A model generated the notes under the pieces. It did no database searches. It saw nothing but the letters and a program-made list of their open reading frames with translations, and was not told the origin of the DNA. A DNA stretch of 64,000 bases, from NCBI RefSeq assembly GCF_901905185.1, contig NZ_CABFMQ020000057.1:40705-104704 (forward strand), given 5' to 3'. Made by a program: the position numbers and the translations under genes. Below are positions 20,142 through 29,308 of the stretch, piece after piece. The DNA is from Methylocella tundrae. Its GTDB lineage: Bacteria > Pseudomonadota > Alphaproteobacteria > Rhizobiales > Beijerinckiaceae. Each line of letters begins with the position of its first letter. The first letter of the stretch is position 1.

Positions 20142-21470
20142 CTATTCACCGACGAGCCGGGGCGCGAAAGGCGCGCGGGGCACGGCAAGGTAAGCGCGGC
20201 GTTCGGAGATCGCCTGGCGCGCCTGATTCAGCGCAAGGCTCGTCGCGGCGAGGCGGCTCCCGCTCAATGCGTGATTCCAGTCATGCGCCAGGGCCTTGGC
20301 CAGAAGGTCATCGGCCTCCCTTTCGAGATCATCCAGCGCATCAGCCCGCGCGGCCGCCCGCGCCGCCGCGATAATTTCCAGCAGGCGCTGCAAAATAAGC
20401 TCGAGATCTGTATTTTGCTGGCGATTGAAACGCGCCGCGAAGGTCGCGATCGCGGTGCCGCACAAGCTCGCCAGCATAGCGCCTATATAAATAAAATCGC
20501 TATATTTATCGAAAAAGCTCTGCTCTTCGTCGCCAAGATAGGCCAGCGTCCCGGGATGGACCGGAAGAGCCGCTCCCTTATCGGTCGAGGGCGCCTCGAT
20601 CCGGTTGGCGATGGGGTCCTGCGCGGCGAGCGAGGGCCTTGCATTCAGCATCAGCTCCGTCAGTTCGGACACGACGTCATTGCCGAGGGTGGGCTTTGCG
20701 ATGAGCCGGGTGCTAACCCCCAGCGTCTCGAAACTGGCAGATGGCTTTGGCTGCGCGCCGCCAAACGCGCCGCGCAAAACCTCGACCGGTTCAAAATTCG
20801 GCGCGCGTTGGGCAATGGCCCTGGCGTCTTCGATCGGGAGGAAAACCGGCGGCCCGCGCCCGGCCTGGGCTACCGCGGCGACCGCCTCCGTCAGATTTGC
20901 CGAACCGGGAGTGTCGACGGCGAGCACCGCGTCGACCTGACGCTGCTCGATCGCCTCGGGCAATTCGGCGAGCGTCAACGGAATCCGCCTTACCGTCCCG
21001 AGCGATACGTCGTACTGCGCAAGGGCGGCGTCGAGCAGCGTGTGATTGCCCATCCGACCGGTCTGTTCGGCGTCGAGCACGCCGAGCTTGTGGCCCTTGA
21101 GATCCTCAATATCGTGAAGGTCAGATCCCGCCGGGGCGACGACAACCGCGGCGTTGCGGCGCATGATAAGGACAGTCTGACCGCTGACCGGCATGTCAAT
21201 GTCGCTGCGCACGATCGCAAGGTCGACCTGGTCCTCCTCGAAAATCCGCGCGCTTTCAGCCAGCGACTCCACAGGGACAAGCTTGAGCCGAAGCGATTCG
21301 TGCTTTTGCGCGAATTCATGCGCCGCGGCGGCGAGCACCCGTTGGTCATGGCTCTCGCGCGTGACAGCCACATGCAGGACGGTCGGCCGTTCATAGTAGT
21401 AAAGCGCAAGAGCCGCGGCTCCGATCGCAGCGAAAGCTGCGCCGATCGCCACGATGATAAGTCGACGCAT
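20142..21470 (-). CDS. TAXI-family TRAP-type solute-binding protein, membrane-anchored
   Basis: A 442-residue protein. An N-terminal membrane helix (residues 4-25) is followed by a periplasmic TAXI domain of about 290 residues, with LAIVRSDIDMP, DLKGHKLGVLD and GVSTRLIAKPTLG. A second membrane helix (FIYIGAMLASLCGTAIATF) and a 90-residue Ala/Arg-rich helical tail in the cytoplasm follow. The tail and second helix are not part of classical binding proteins, and no TRAP permease is nearby, so it may be a sensor rather than a transporter subunit. The ligand is unknown. Confidence 0.75.
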   Translation of the reverse strand: MRRLIIVAIGAAFAAIGAAALALYYYERPTVLHVAVTRESHDQRVLAAAAHEFAQKHESLRLKLVPVESLAESARIFEEDQVDLAIVRSDIDMPVSGQTVLIMRRNAAVVVAPAGSDLHDIEDLKGHKLGVLDAEQTGRMGNHTLLDAALAQYDVSLGTVRRIPLTLAELPEAIEQRQVDAVLAVDTPGSANLTEAVAAVAQAGRGPPVFLPIEDARAIAQRAPNFEPVEVLRGAFGGAQPKPSASFETLGVSTRLIAKPTLGNDVVSELTELMLNARPSLAAQDPIANRIEAPSTDKGAALPVHPGTLAYLGDEEQSFFDKYSDFIYIGAMLASLCGTAIATFAARFNRQQNTDLELILQRLLEIIAAARAAARADALDDLEREADDLLAKALAHDWNHALSGSRLAATSLALNQARQAISERRAYLAVPRAPFAPRLVGE

Positions 21471-21590
21471 GGCATTCCCCTTGACGCCGAAACATTAGGG
21501 CATGGACGCTAAAACAATAAATTTGCGCCAGCAACGTTAAACAGCAATCATCGAAACAAGGCCGCATCAAGGATATTTCTCCGCGCCAGC

Positions 21591-23054
21591 CTAGTCTATC
21601 TGCGCCGCCTCTTTTGCCGGCGCTACTTCCCCCTCGGTCGCAGCGAAGACCGCGCCGATAAAAATAAGGCAGGGTCCGGAAAGCGTCTCCGCCGCGACTT
21701 TGCCCGGCAGCGAGGCGATCGTTGCGCCGATGCGGCGCTCATCCGCGCAGGTCGCGCGCTCGACAAGAAGGGCCGGCGTCGCGGGATCAAGGCCATGCGC
21801 TAAAAGCCGTTCGACCAGAACGCCCAGCGTTCTCGCGCCCATATAGACGACGCTCGAGGCGCGCGGATCGCTGAGCGCGCGCCAGTCGATGTCCTGGGGC
21901 AGCTTGCCGTCATGCGCATGGGCGGTGATGAACTGGACCCTGCGCGCCTTGTCGCGCTCCGTCAATGAAACCTGCAGCGCAGCCGCCGCGCCGAGCGCCG
22001 CCGTGACGCCGGGCACGACTTCGATCGCAATCCCGGCCGCGCGAAGCGCCGAAATTTCCTCTGTGGCGCGCCCAAAGATCATTGGATCGCCCCCCTTCAG
22101 CCGCACCACGCGCTTGCCCTCCTTGGCGAGCCCAATCATCATGGAGATGATATGATCCTGCTGGCACGAGGGCTTATAGCCGCGTTTGCCGACGGCAATT
22201 TTTTCCGCCTCTCGGCGCGCCATATCGACGATCGCGGGGGCGACGAGATCGTCATACAAGACGACGTCGGCGGATTGAAGCATTCGCAGCGCCTTGAGGG
22301 TCAAGAGCTCAGGATCGCCGGGACCAGCGCCAACCAGAGCGACCGATCCCTTTTCAACGCTTTGCGACTGCCGCCCGGCCTCGGCCAGCAACTCTGCGAA
22401 CAGATTTTCACCCGGCGCCCCGTTTGCCGCGAAAGCTTTGGCGTTGAACAGCTCCCAAAAGCGCCGGCGCGCCTTCGGCGGCAAGGCCAGCGCCTTCAAC
22501 GGTTTTCGCCAGCTTTTGGCGGCCGCGGCCCAGAGCTTGATGGCGCCCGGCAGAATGGCTTCAATCCGTCCGCGCAAGGCCTGCGTCAGGATCGGCGAAG
22601 CGCCGTCGGTTGAAATCGCGATGACGAGGGGCGAGCGATCGACGATCGCGCCAAATTGAAAATCCGAGAAGGCTGGCTTGTCGATGACGTTCGCTGGCGC
22701 GCCCGCGGCGTTCGCGGCGGCGCGGAACCGCTCCGCTTCGGCGGCGCTCCCGACATCGGCGATCGCAAGCGCCGCGCCGTTCAGGTCTTCATTTTGGACA
22801 TCGCGCAGAAAAAGCCTGACCGACGGACGCCGTTCGGCGAGCTCGGCCAGCCCCGGGCACGGCGCGACGGCGTAGACTTCAACGTCAGCGCCAGCGGCCT
22901 GAAGCAGCTCCGCCTTCCACAGGACCGCATTCGAGCCGCCGGCAAGAATCGCGCGCTTGCCCTTGAGATTGAAGAAGACAGGGAGCGAGGCAAGGCCCGT
23001 CATGATCGGCCGCCCCGCCTCGCCAGAGGCCCGCGCCGGTAAAGCTCTGGTCAT
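21591..23054 (-). CDS. cysG: CysG, siroheme synthase
   Basis: A 487-residue fusion that makes siroheme for sulfite or nitrite reductase. The N-terminal half (after an 18-residue extension) is the dehydrogenase/ferrochelatase: PVFFNLKGKRAILAGGSNA in place of the usual GGGxVA, and VIDKPAFSDFQFGAIVDRS. The C-terminal half is the SAM uroporphyrinogen-III methyltransferase: ALVGAGPGDPELLTLKAL, RLKGGDPMIFGRATEE and VVPGVTAALGAAAAL. The start may be at the Met 18 codons later. The dinucleotide loop GGSNAV is less canonical than GGGxVA. Confidence 0.92.
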   Translation of the reverse strand: MTRALPARASGEAGRPIMTGLASLPVFFNLKGKRAILAGGSNAVLWKAELLQAAGADVEVYAVAPCPGLAELAERRPSVRLFLRDVQNEDLNGAALAIADVGSAAEAERFRAAANAAGAPANVIDKPAFSDFQFGAIVDRSPLVIAISTDGASPILTQALRGRIEAILPGAIKLWAAAAKSWRKPLKALALPPKARRRFWELFNAKAFAANGAPGENLFAELLAEAGRQSQSVEKGSVALVGAGPGDPELLTLKALRMLQSADVVLYDDLVAPAIVDMARREAEKIAVGKRGYKPSCQQDHIISMMIGLAKEGKRVVRLKGGDPMIFGRATEEISALRAAGIAIEVVPGVTAALGAAAALQVSLTERDKARRVQFITAHAHDGKLPQDIDWRALSDPRASSVVYMGARTLGVLVERLLAHGLDPATPALLVERATCADERRIGATIASLPGKVAAETLSGPCLIFIGAVFAATEGEVAPAKEAAQID

Positions 23055-23219
23055 AAAAGCGCTTTCGTCCTATTCTCGCTGGATGGCCCGCCATGACATT
23101 CATGGCGCAAAAGGCGTTTCTCCATTGGCGCTTATATCATCACGCTTTGACGAGGTCTGGAAGATGCTGAGGCGTCGCGCCGTTTCGAAGGGACAGCCAG
23201 AAAACGTCTGGCGCCGGCC

Positions 23220-24074
23220 ATGAGATTTCGAGTGCTCGATTGGCCTGCCGCCGCGGCCTGCCTCCTCGCTAGCCTCCTCGTCTCATCGAGCCCGGGGCTT
23301 GGCGATCCCGCCGTATTCACGCCCGGCTTCTGGGACCCCCATGCGCGGCCCATAAAGCCAGACCTTGCCAGTCTGCACAGCCTGCGCTTCCTGACAGAGG
23401 ATGATTACCCGCCGTTCCATTTCGCCGCGGCGGACGGAGCCCTTGCTGGTTTTGACATCGATCTCACCCGCGCCATTTGCGAAGATCTGAAACTGAGCTG
23501 CACGATTCAAGCCCGCCGGTTCGACACTTTGGTCGATAGTTTGAAATCGGATCAGGGCGACGCCATCATCGCCTCGATCCGCATGGATGAGAAATCCCGT
23601 GGCGAGCTTGATTTCACCGCGCCTTATTCAAAGAATCCGGCGCGGTTCGTCACCCTGAAGTCAACCGCGTTAACCGACGCGACGCCGGAAACGCTGCGCG
23701 CCAAATACATCGGCGTTCTCGCGAAAACCGCCCATCAGGCCTTTCTGTCCGCCTTCTTCAAGAGCTCCGTGCAACGGCCCTTCGAGACGCAAAAGGCGCT
23801 GACCGAGGCCCTGAACAAAGGAGAAGTCGACGCGATCTTTGGCGACGGCATTGCTCTGAGCTTCTGGCTGCAGGGTCAGGACGCTCATAATTGCTGCGCT
23901 TTTCTCGGCGGCCCCTTCCTCGACAGCCGCTTTTTCGGCGACGGCGTCGGCATCGCCGTCAAGAAAGACAATCCGCTGCTGCGGCAGGCGCTGGATTACG
24001 CTCTCGCCGATTTATCGGCGAAAGGCGTCTACACGGACCTCTATCTCAAATATTTTCCGCTCGGCTTCTATTAA
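23220..24074 (+). CDS. periplasmic amino-acid-type ABC binding protein
   Basis: A 284-residue family-3 solute-binding protein. A hydrophobic signal segment (AAAACLLASLLVSSSPGLG) is followed by the ligand domain: FLTEDDYPPFHFAAADGALAGFDIDL is split here into its usual elements YPPF and GFDIDLTRAIC, then ASIRMDEKSRGELDFTAPY. No permease or ATPase gene adjoins it, so it is an orphan subunit or a sensor. It is divergent from cysG across about 165 bases. Confidence 0.82.
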   Translation: MRFRVLDWPAAAACLLASLLVSSSPGLGDPAVFTPGFWDPHARPIKPDLASLHSLRFLTEDDYPPFHFAAADGALAGFDIDLTRAICEDLKLSCTIQARRFDTLVDSLKSDQGDAIIASIRMDEKSRGELDFTAPYSKNPARFVTLKSTALTDATPETLRAKYIGVLAKTAHQAFLSAFFKSSVQRPFETQKALTEALNKGEVDAIFGDGIALSFWLQGQDAHNCCAFLGGPFLDSRFFGDGVGIAVKKDNPLLRQALDYALADLSAKGVYTDLYLKYFPLGFY

Positions 24075-24088
24075 TGAAGTGGCGAGGT

Positions 24089-24676
24089 CTAAAGATAGCG
24101 CGTCAATTCGTCGGCGGCCTGCTTCGCCGGCCGGTCAAGATTAAAGGCGCTGACGAAGCGGCCATTCTTGTCCATGAGATAGACCACTCCGGTGTGGTCC
24201 ATCGTATAATCGCCGTTATCGGCGCCTTCCTTCTTGAAATAGACCTTATAAGCTTTGGCGATGGCTCGGGTCTGCGCTTCGTTCCCGCTCAATCCGATGA
24301 TGCGCGGATCGAAGCTTTCGAGATAAGTCTTCATCGTGTCCGGCGTGTCGCGCTGCGGATCGATCGTGACGAACAGCGCCTCGATCTTCTTGTCCGGACC
24401 CATCTCTTTGAAAACGCTTGATATCTGCGTCAAGGTGGTCGGACAAAAGTCCGGGCAATGCGTGTAGCCGAAGAAAATGAGGGTCGGATGACCTTTGAGG
24501 TCCGCGTCGGTTAGGACGCGGCCATCCTGCGCCGTCATGGCGAAGGGGCCGCCGATCGCGGCGACGCCTTGCGCGCCATTGTCGGCGAGGTTGCGGAAAG
24601 CTAGACCGCCGAGCACCATCAGCCCGAGGGCCAACGCCACGGCGATGAACAGAAATTGGCGAGACGCTTTGGTCAT
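24089..24676 (-). CDS. SCO1/SenC copper chaperone for cytochrome oxidase
   Basis: A 195-residue membrane-anchored thioredoxin-fold protein that delivers copper to the CuA site of cytochrome c oxidase. I chose the ATG at 24676, which gives a start followed by one membrane helix (FLFIAVALALGLMVLGG). The copper site is complete: HCPDFCP, with a later partner His in TMDHTGVVYLM. The frame stays open upstream but crosses the zinc-type promoter region. It is convergent with the binding-protein gene. Confidence 0.9.
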   Translation of the reverse strand: MTKASRQFLFIAVALALGLMVLGGLAFRNLADNGAQGVAAIGGPFAMTAQDGRVLTDADLKGHPTLIFFGYTHCPDFCPTTLTQISSVFKEMGPDKKIEALFVTIDPQRDTPDTMKTYLESFDPRIIGLSGNEAQTRAIAKAYKVYFKKEGADNGDYTMDHTGVVYLMDKNGRFVSAFNLDRPAKQAADELTRYL

Positions 24677-24794
24677 GACTTTCGTTAGCAAATCGCACCG
24701 CCCATTCCAATCGGCGAAATGCGCTCCACGGAAAATTGAGCCTCGCATCGGGCAAAGAGGCGCGAACTGCGGCCTTGCCGGACGCCGCGCGTAC

Positions 24795-24807
24795 GTTATA
24801 ATGTTAC
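24795..24807. promoter_or_regulatory. candidate Zur box
   Basis: GTTATA-A-TGTTAC, an imperfect version of the GTTATA-N-TATAAC zinc-repressor site, lies 17 bases before the start of the small gene that leads the zinc uptake cluster. A GTTATAAC also occurs within the first codons of the binding-protein gene (around 26677-26684). No zur gene is in the window. Confidence 0.5.
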
Positions 24808-24824
24808 TCCATCGTGGAGACATT

Positions 24825-24971
24825 ATGAGCATCACCCATTCCCACCGCCCGGAGAGGATTTCAGCGGCGCCAGCCTTTTCGCTGCTGCGCCTCTCGGCTG
24901 CCGCCCGGCTGAGCGGAGCCTTGGTTCTCAGCGCGGCCTTATGGGGCTTGGTCTATTGGGCGTTGCATTAG
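24825..24971 (+). CDS. 48-residue membrane peptide leading the zinc operon
   Basis: The ATG at 24825 has GGAGA 6 bases upstream. The peptide begins MSITHSHRPER and ends with one membrane helix (LSGALVLSAALWGLVYWAL). It lies directly behind the candidate Zur box and 23 bases before the transporter ATPase, so it is probably the first gene of that operon. The N-terminal HSH could bind metal, which is inference. It is not a known family to me. Confidence 0.5.
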   Translation: MSITHSHRPERISAAPAFSLLRLSAAARLSGALVLSAALWGLVYWALH

Positions 24972-24994
24972 GGTCGCCTTCATATGAGTCTTCA

Positions 24995-25735
24995 ATGACC
25001 GCCGCCATCCGCTTCAGCGATTTGACCCTTGGCTATGACCGTCACCCGGCGGTTCATCATCTCGACGGAGACGTCGAGAGCGGGTCTTTGCTCGCCATAT
25101 GCGGGCCTAACGGCGCCGGAAAATCGACATTGCTGAAGGCCATCGCCGGATCGCTCGCGCCGCTCAGCGGTTCGGTCGCGCTGCCGCATGTCAAGACGCG
25201 CGATATTGCCTATCTTCCTCAGGCCGCAGAAATCGATAAAAGCTTTCCGATCAACGTATTCGATGTCGTCGCCATGGGCTTATGGTCCCGCTGCGGCCTG
25301 TTCGGCGCCGTCGCGCGGCGTGAATTGGCGCGAGTCCACGACGCCATCTCGGCTGTCGGGCTGGATGGTTTCGAGGATCGCGCCATTGGCGCCCTGTCCG
25401 GCGGCCAGTTGCAGCGCATGTTGTTCGCAAGGCTGCTGCTGCAGGACGCGGCGGTCATCCTCCTCGACGAGCCCTTCACCGCCATCGATTCAAAGACGAC
25501 AGCAGATCTTCTCGCCCTCGTCGCCCGCTGGAGCAGCGAAAAACGCACGGTGCTCGCCGTGCTGCATGATTTCGATATCGTGCGGGAGCACTTTCCCCAA
25601 ACGCTTCTGCTGGCGCGCGAAAAAATCGCCTGGGGAAAGACGGCCGACGTGCTGACCCCGCAAAATCTCTTGAGGGCGCGCTCGATGATCGAGGCTTTCG
25701 ATCGCGACGCGCAGGCCTGTTCCCGCGCGGCCTAA
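24995..25735 (+). CDS. aztA: zinc ABC importer ATPase, AztA/ZnuC type
   Basis: A 246-residue cytoplasmic ATPase. Walker A GPNGAGKST, signature LSGGQLQR, Walker B VILLDEPF and the switch His in LHDFD are all present. The ATG at 24995 is the first that fits the domain; its ribosome site is weak. With the permease and binding protein it forms ATPase-permease-binding protein order, as in the AztABC zinc system. Metal choice follows from the Zur-like box and the adjacent CobW gene; manganese is the alternative. Confidence 0.85.
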   Translation: MTAAIRFSDLTLGYDRHPAVHHLDGDVESGSLLAICGPNGAGKSTLLKAIAGSLAPLSGSVALPHVKTRDIAYLPQAAEIDKSFPINVFDVVAMGLWSRCGLFGAVARRELARVHDAISAVGLDGFEDRAIGALSGGQLQRMLFARLLLQDAAVILLDEPFTAIDSKTTADLLALVARWSSEKRTVLAVLHDFDIVREHFPQTLLLAREKIAWGKTADVLTPQNLLRARSMIEAFDRDAQACSRAA

Positions 25736-25764
25736 GTGTTGAACAGGCTTCAAAGAGGCTGCGT

Positions 25765-26631
25765 TTGTACAATTTTCTGATCTCGCCTTTCGTCGAATTC
25801 GAATTTATGCGGCGCGCGCTGGTCGGCGCCATCGCTCTGGCTCTGGCCGGATCGCCGCTCGGCGTTTTTCTCCTCCTGCGGCGAATGGCGCTGACCGGCG
25901 ACGCAATGGCCCATGCGATCCTGCCCGGCGCCGCGATGGGCTATCTCGCGGCGGGCCTCTCGCTCGGGCCCATGACCGTCGGGGGCTTCATCGCCGGCCT
26001 TATCGTCGCCGTCGGGTCCGGCGTCGTCGCGCGCACGACGATCTTACGCGAAGACGCCTCGATGGCGGCTTTCTACCTGATTTCACTGGCGCTTGGCGTC
26101 ACCGTCATTTCGTTGCGAGGCTCGAACATCGACCTGCTCCACGTGCTCTTTGGCAGCGTCCTCGCGCTTGACGACGCAACGCTCCTGCTTCTCGCCTCGA
26201 TCGCGACGCTGACGCTGATCGGCCTCGCCTTTCTTTATCGGCCTCTCGTGATGGAAACCGTCGATCCCGGCTTTCTCGCCTCCGTCGGGAACGCCGGCGG
26301 ACCAACGCAGATCCTTTTTCTTATGCTCGTCGTGCTGAATCTGGTGGGAGGGTTTCACGCGCTCGGCACTTTGCTCGCCGTCGGCATGATGATGCTTCCC
26401 GCCGCCGCCGCGCGGCTGATCGCCAAAGACATCGGTTCGATGATCGCGCTCGCGGCCGCGCAAGGCGTCCTCGCCAGCTATGCTGGCCTGATCATTTCAT
26501 TTTACGCGGGATTGCCTTCAGGGCCGCTGATCATTCTCATCGCGGGGGCGCTCTATCTCCTCGCCCTGGCTTTCGGCCCTGCCGGCGGCGTGCTTCGCCG
26601 CCTGCGGTCGCGCCGCCACCTCGAAGCCTGA
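25765..26631 (+). CDS. aztB: zinc/manganese ABC importer permease, AztB type
   Basis: A 288-residue ABC-3 family permease with seven or more membrane helices. A TTG start at 25765 has AAGAGG about 7 bases upstream. Family marks include an early LLRRMALTGDAMAHAILPGAAMG region and VGMMMLPAAAARLIA near the end, which contacts the ATPase. It starts 29 bases after the ATPase stop and ends 29 bases before the binding protein. Confidence 0.87.
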   Translation: MYNFLISPFVEFEFMRRALVGAIALALAGSPLGVFLLLRRMALTGDAMAHAILPGAAMGYLAAGLSLGPMTVGGFIAGLIVAVGSGVVARTTILREDASMAAFYLISLALGVTVISLRGSNIDLLHVLFGSVLALDDATLLLLASIATLTLIGLAFLYRPLVMETVDPGFLASVGNAGGPTQILFLMLVVLNLVGGFHALGTLLAVGMMMLPAAAARLIAKDIGSMIALAAAQGVLASYAGLIISFYAGLPSGPLIILIAGALYLLALAFGPAGGVLRRLRSRRHLEA

Positions 26632-26660
26632 CGTCGTCAGCCCCACAAAAGGATATTTTC

Positions 26661-27572
26661 ATGCGTACAAGGCGCAACGTTATAACCTTAATGGCGGCCA
26701 GCGCCATAGCTGGCGTTTCGCCCGCGCTCCGGCAGGCGCAGGCCGCAACTGCGAATAAACTGCCCGTCGTGGCCACCTTTTCGATCCTCGCGGATTTCGC
26801 CCGCAATGTCGGCGACGACCGCGTCGAGGTCATCTCCCTCGTCGGCCCGAACGGCGACGCTCATGTCTATCAGCCATCGCCCGAGGACGCGAAGCACCTG
26901 AACGCGGCGAAACTGATCCTCGTCAATGGGCTGGGGCTGGAAGGCTGGCTCGATCGTCTGATCAGGGCGTCCGGCGCCAAGGCTCCGATCGTCGTCGCGA
27001 CAAAAGGGATTGAGCCGCGCCAGATGGAGGAAGAGGGAAAAATCGGCGAGGATCCGCACGCCTGGCAATCGATCCCCAACGCGAAGATCTATGTCGAAAA
27101 TATCCGTGACGGGCTGATCGCAGTCGATCCGGGCGGCGCCGACGCCTATCGCGCCAACGCTACGGCCTATCTCGCGAGGCTGGACGAACTCGACAAAGAG
27201 GTGCGCGCGGCGCTGGCCGCGATCCCGCCGAAGCGCCGGGAAATCATAACGACCCACGACGCTTTCGGCTATTTCGGCGCGGCTTATGATTTCAAATTCA
27301 TCGCGCCCGAGGGCGTGTCAACGGAGACCGAGGCGAGCGCCAGGGACGTCGCAAGGATCATTCGCCAGATCAAAACGGAAAAGATCCCCGCCGTTTTCCT
27401 CGAAAACATCACTGATCCACGCATCGCCAGGCGGATCGCCGAAGAGAGCGGCGCGACAATCGGCGGCGCCCTGTTTTCCGACGCTCTCTCGCCGCCGGAC
27501 GGCCCCGCCCCAACTTACGTCGAGATGATGCGCAACAACATCAAGCAATTGACCACCGCGCTCTCGAAATAA
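26661..27572 (+). CDS. aztC: zinc-binding periplasmic protein, AztC/ZnuA type
   Basis: A 303-residue cluster A-I metal-binding protein. The N-terminus (MRTRRN, then a hydrophobic run ending AQAA) is a signal sequence, possibly Tat type. Likely metal ligands are the His in GDAHVYQPSP, the His in DPHAWQSIP, the His in TTHDAFGYF and the late acidic residue in LFSDALS. A His/Asp-rich loop like that of ZnuA is missing, which fits AztC. It ends the three-gene transporter. Confidence 0.87.
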   Translation: MRTRRNVITLMAASAIAGVSPALRQAQAATANKLPVVATFSILADFARNVGDDRVEVISLVGPNGDAHVYQPSPEDAKHLNAAKLILVNGLGLEGWLDRLIRASGAKAPIVVATKGIEPRQMEEEGKIGEDPHAWQSIPNAKIYVENIRDGLIAVDPGGADAYRANATAYLARLDELDKEVRAALAAIPPKRREIITTHDAFGYFGAAYDFKFIAPEGVSTETEASARDVARIIRQIKTEKIPAVFLENITDPRIARRIAEESGATIGGALFSDALSPPDGPAPTYVEMMRNNIKQLTTALSK

Positions 27573-27742
27573 TGCGCCGAGCCTCTTCAGGCCGGCGCCT
27601 GATCCGGCTTGACGTCTTTCTGCAAACAAGGACTTAGTCCGGACCGAAATCGTCGAGGGTTGGCGCCGCCGCTCGCGTTTCCCATTTTGGCGGGAGGCGT
27701 CGCCCTGAGGCAAAGATGGTCGCCAAGTCGCCGGAGGATCGA

Positions 27743-28801
27743 ATGGCCGAAAAAATTCCCGTCACCGTGCTCACAGGATATCTCGGCGCCGGCAAGACGA
27801 CGCTTTTGAACCGCATCCTGTCAGAGGACCACGGGCGGAAGTTCGCCGTCATCGTCAATGAATTCGGCGCGATCGGCATCGACAACGACCTCGTCGTCGG
27901 CGCCGACGAAGAAGTCTTCGAGATGAACAATGGCTGCATCTGCTGCACGGTCCGCGGCGATCTCATCCGCATCATCGAAGGCCTGTTGAAACGAAAGGGC
28001 AAATTCGACGCCATCATCGTCGAGACGACCGGGCTCGCGGACCCCGCGCCCGTCGCGCAAACCTTTTTCGTCGACGCCGACGTTCAAAACGCCGCGCGGC
28101 TCGACGCCGTCGTGACGGTCGCCGACGCCAAATGGCTCGCCGAGCGGCTGAAGGACGCGCCCGAGGCTAAAAGCCAGATCGCCTTCGCCGACGTCATCAT
28201 TCTCAACAAGACCGATCTCGTGAGCGCCGAAGAGCTGCGCGACGTGGAGGCGCGCATCCGCGCCATCAACCCTTACGCCAAATTGCACGAGACTGTGAAA
28301 TGCGCCGTACCCATCAATGAAGTGCTGGGCCGCAACGCCTTCGATCTCGATCGCATCCTCGAAATCGAACCGCAGTTCCTCGAAGTCGAGGACGCTCACG
28401 ACCACGATCATCACGACCACGCCCATCATGATCATGACGATCATCATCATCACGGGCGCGAGCATCATGAGCACGCCTCGCACGGCCTCAAGCATTATCA
28501 TGACGAGGACATGCAGTCGGTCGCCCTGACGATCGAGGGCGATGTCGACGCGGATAAATTCATGCCCTGGATCAACACCTACATTCAGACCGAGGGCGCC
28601 TCGATTTTGCGCTCCAAAGGCATTCTCGCCTTCAAGGATGAGCCGAGGCGTTTCGTTTTTCAGGGCGTCCACATGATCCTTGACGGCGATCTGCAACGGG
28701 ATTGGAAGCCGGGCGAAAAGCGCGTCAGCCGCGTCGTCTTCATTGGCCGCAATCTGAAGGAAGATGAAATCCGCAGCGGCTTTCTGGCCTGCGCCGCCTG
28801 A
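27743..28801 (+). CDS. CobW/COG0523 GTPase with His-rich loop, zinc type
   Basis: A 352-residue G3E GTPase metallochaperone. The ATG at 27743 has GGAGG 6 bases upstream. Walker A is GYLGAGKTT (12-20), the metal motif NGCICC has its Cys at 65, 67 and 68, and NKTD is the guanine motif. About residues 219-250 are a His/Asp run, typical of members that handle zinc or nickel. The CobW C-terminal domain is intact. Its place behind the zinc importer suggests it loads zinc into client proteins during shortage. Confidence 0.88.
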   Translation: MAEKIPVTVLTGYLGAGKTTLLNRILSEDHGRKFAVIVNEFGAIGIDNDLVVGADEEVFEMNNGCICCTVRGDLIRIIEGLLKRKGKFDAIIVETTGLADPAPVAQTFFVDADVQNAARLDAVVTVADAKWLAERLKDAPEAKSQIAFADVIILNKTDLVSAEELRDVEARIRAINPYAKLHETVKCAVPINEVLGRNAFDLDRILEIEPQFLEVEDAHDHDHHDHAHHDHDDHHHHGREHHEHASHGLKHYHDEDMQSVALTIEGDVDADKFMPWINTYIQTEGASILRSKGILAFKDEPRRFVFQGVHMILDGDLQRDWKPGEKRVSRVVFIGRNLKEDEIRSGFLACAA

Positions 28802-28812
28802 GGGAGGGCCAC

Positions 28813-29253
28813 ATGGATGGAAAGAGGGACCATATTCCAGATGAAGAATTTCAGAAATGGCTGGCAAATGAGCGCGCAGAGCTAAACGATGTCTTCGACC
28901 CTCTTTTCAAAGGCCTGAACTATCTCTTTGTTGCTCATGGGGCTGGCTTGTTTGGTGCCATCACGCTAGTCAAAGATGGCAAAGGATCTCCTTACAATCA
29001 TGGGATAACTATTTTCTTTTATTTTTTCCCAATCGGACTTATCACCGCGATAATATCGTATATTTATTTTACATCCGCTCGACTTGGTCTATTTATTCGC
29101 GCTTCAGAAAGGTATGAAAAAACCCATCCTAATCTGCTGATGAAAAGCAATCCATCAACAACGGCGTATATCGGTCTTGTGTTTTGCGCAATATCAGCAA
29201 TATTATTAATATCAGCGCTGATTCTAATCTCAATTAAAGCCAGATCGTTGTAA
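28813..29253 (+). CDS. AT-rich small membrane protein of unknown function
   Basis: A 146-residue protein with GGGAGGG just before the ATG, 11 bases after the cobW stop. It has a charged N-terminus, then three hydrophobic segments (about 35-53, 63-85 and 120-142). Its codons are clearly richer in A and T than all neighbours. It splits the cobW-WD40 pair and so may be a later insertion that now shares the operon. Not recognised. Confidence 0.6.
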   Translation: MDGKRDHIPDEEFQKWLANERAELNDVFDPLFKGLNYLFVAHGAGLFGAITLVKDGKGSPYNHGITIFFYFFPIGLITAIISYIYFTSARLGLFIRASERYEKTHPNLLMKSNPSTTAYIGLVFCAISAILLISALILISIKARSL

Positions 29254-29308
29254 AGTATCATTTATAGTACCTGCAGTTAGTGTGCACCAAACTCACCTTG
29301 AGCGAGAC

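Noticed and set aside
28398..28490. Run of CATCATGAC-like repeats resembling a CRISPR or VNTR
   Set aside because: It codes for the His/Asp loop of the CobW protein; units are irregular.
27821..28867. 348-codon minus-strand frame
   Set aside because: Antisense to the CobW gene; its odd Met/Val/Ile run is the complement of the His-rich loop.
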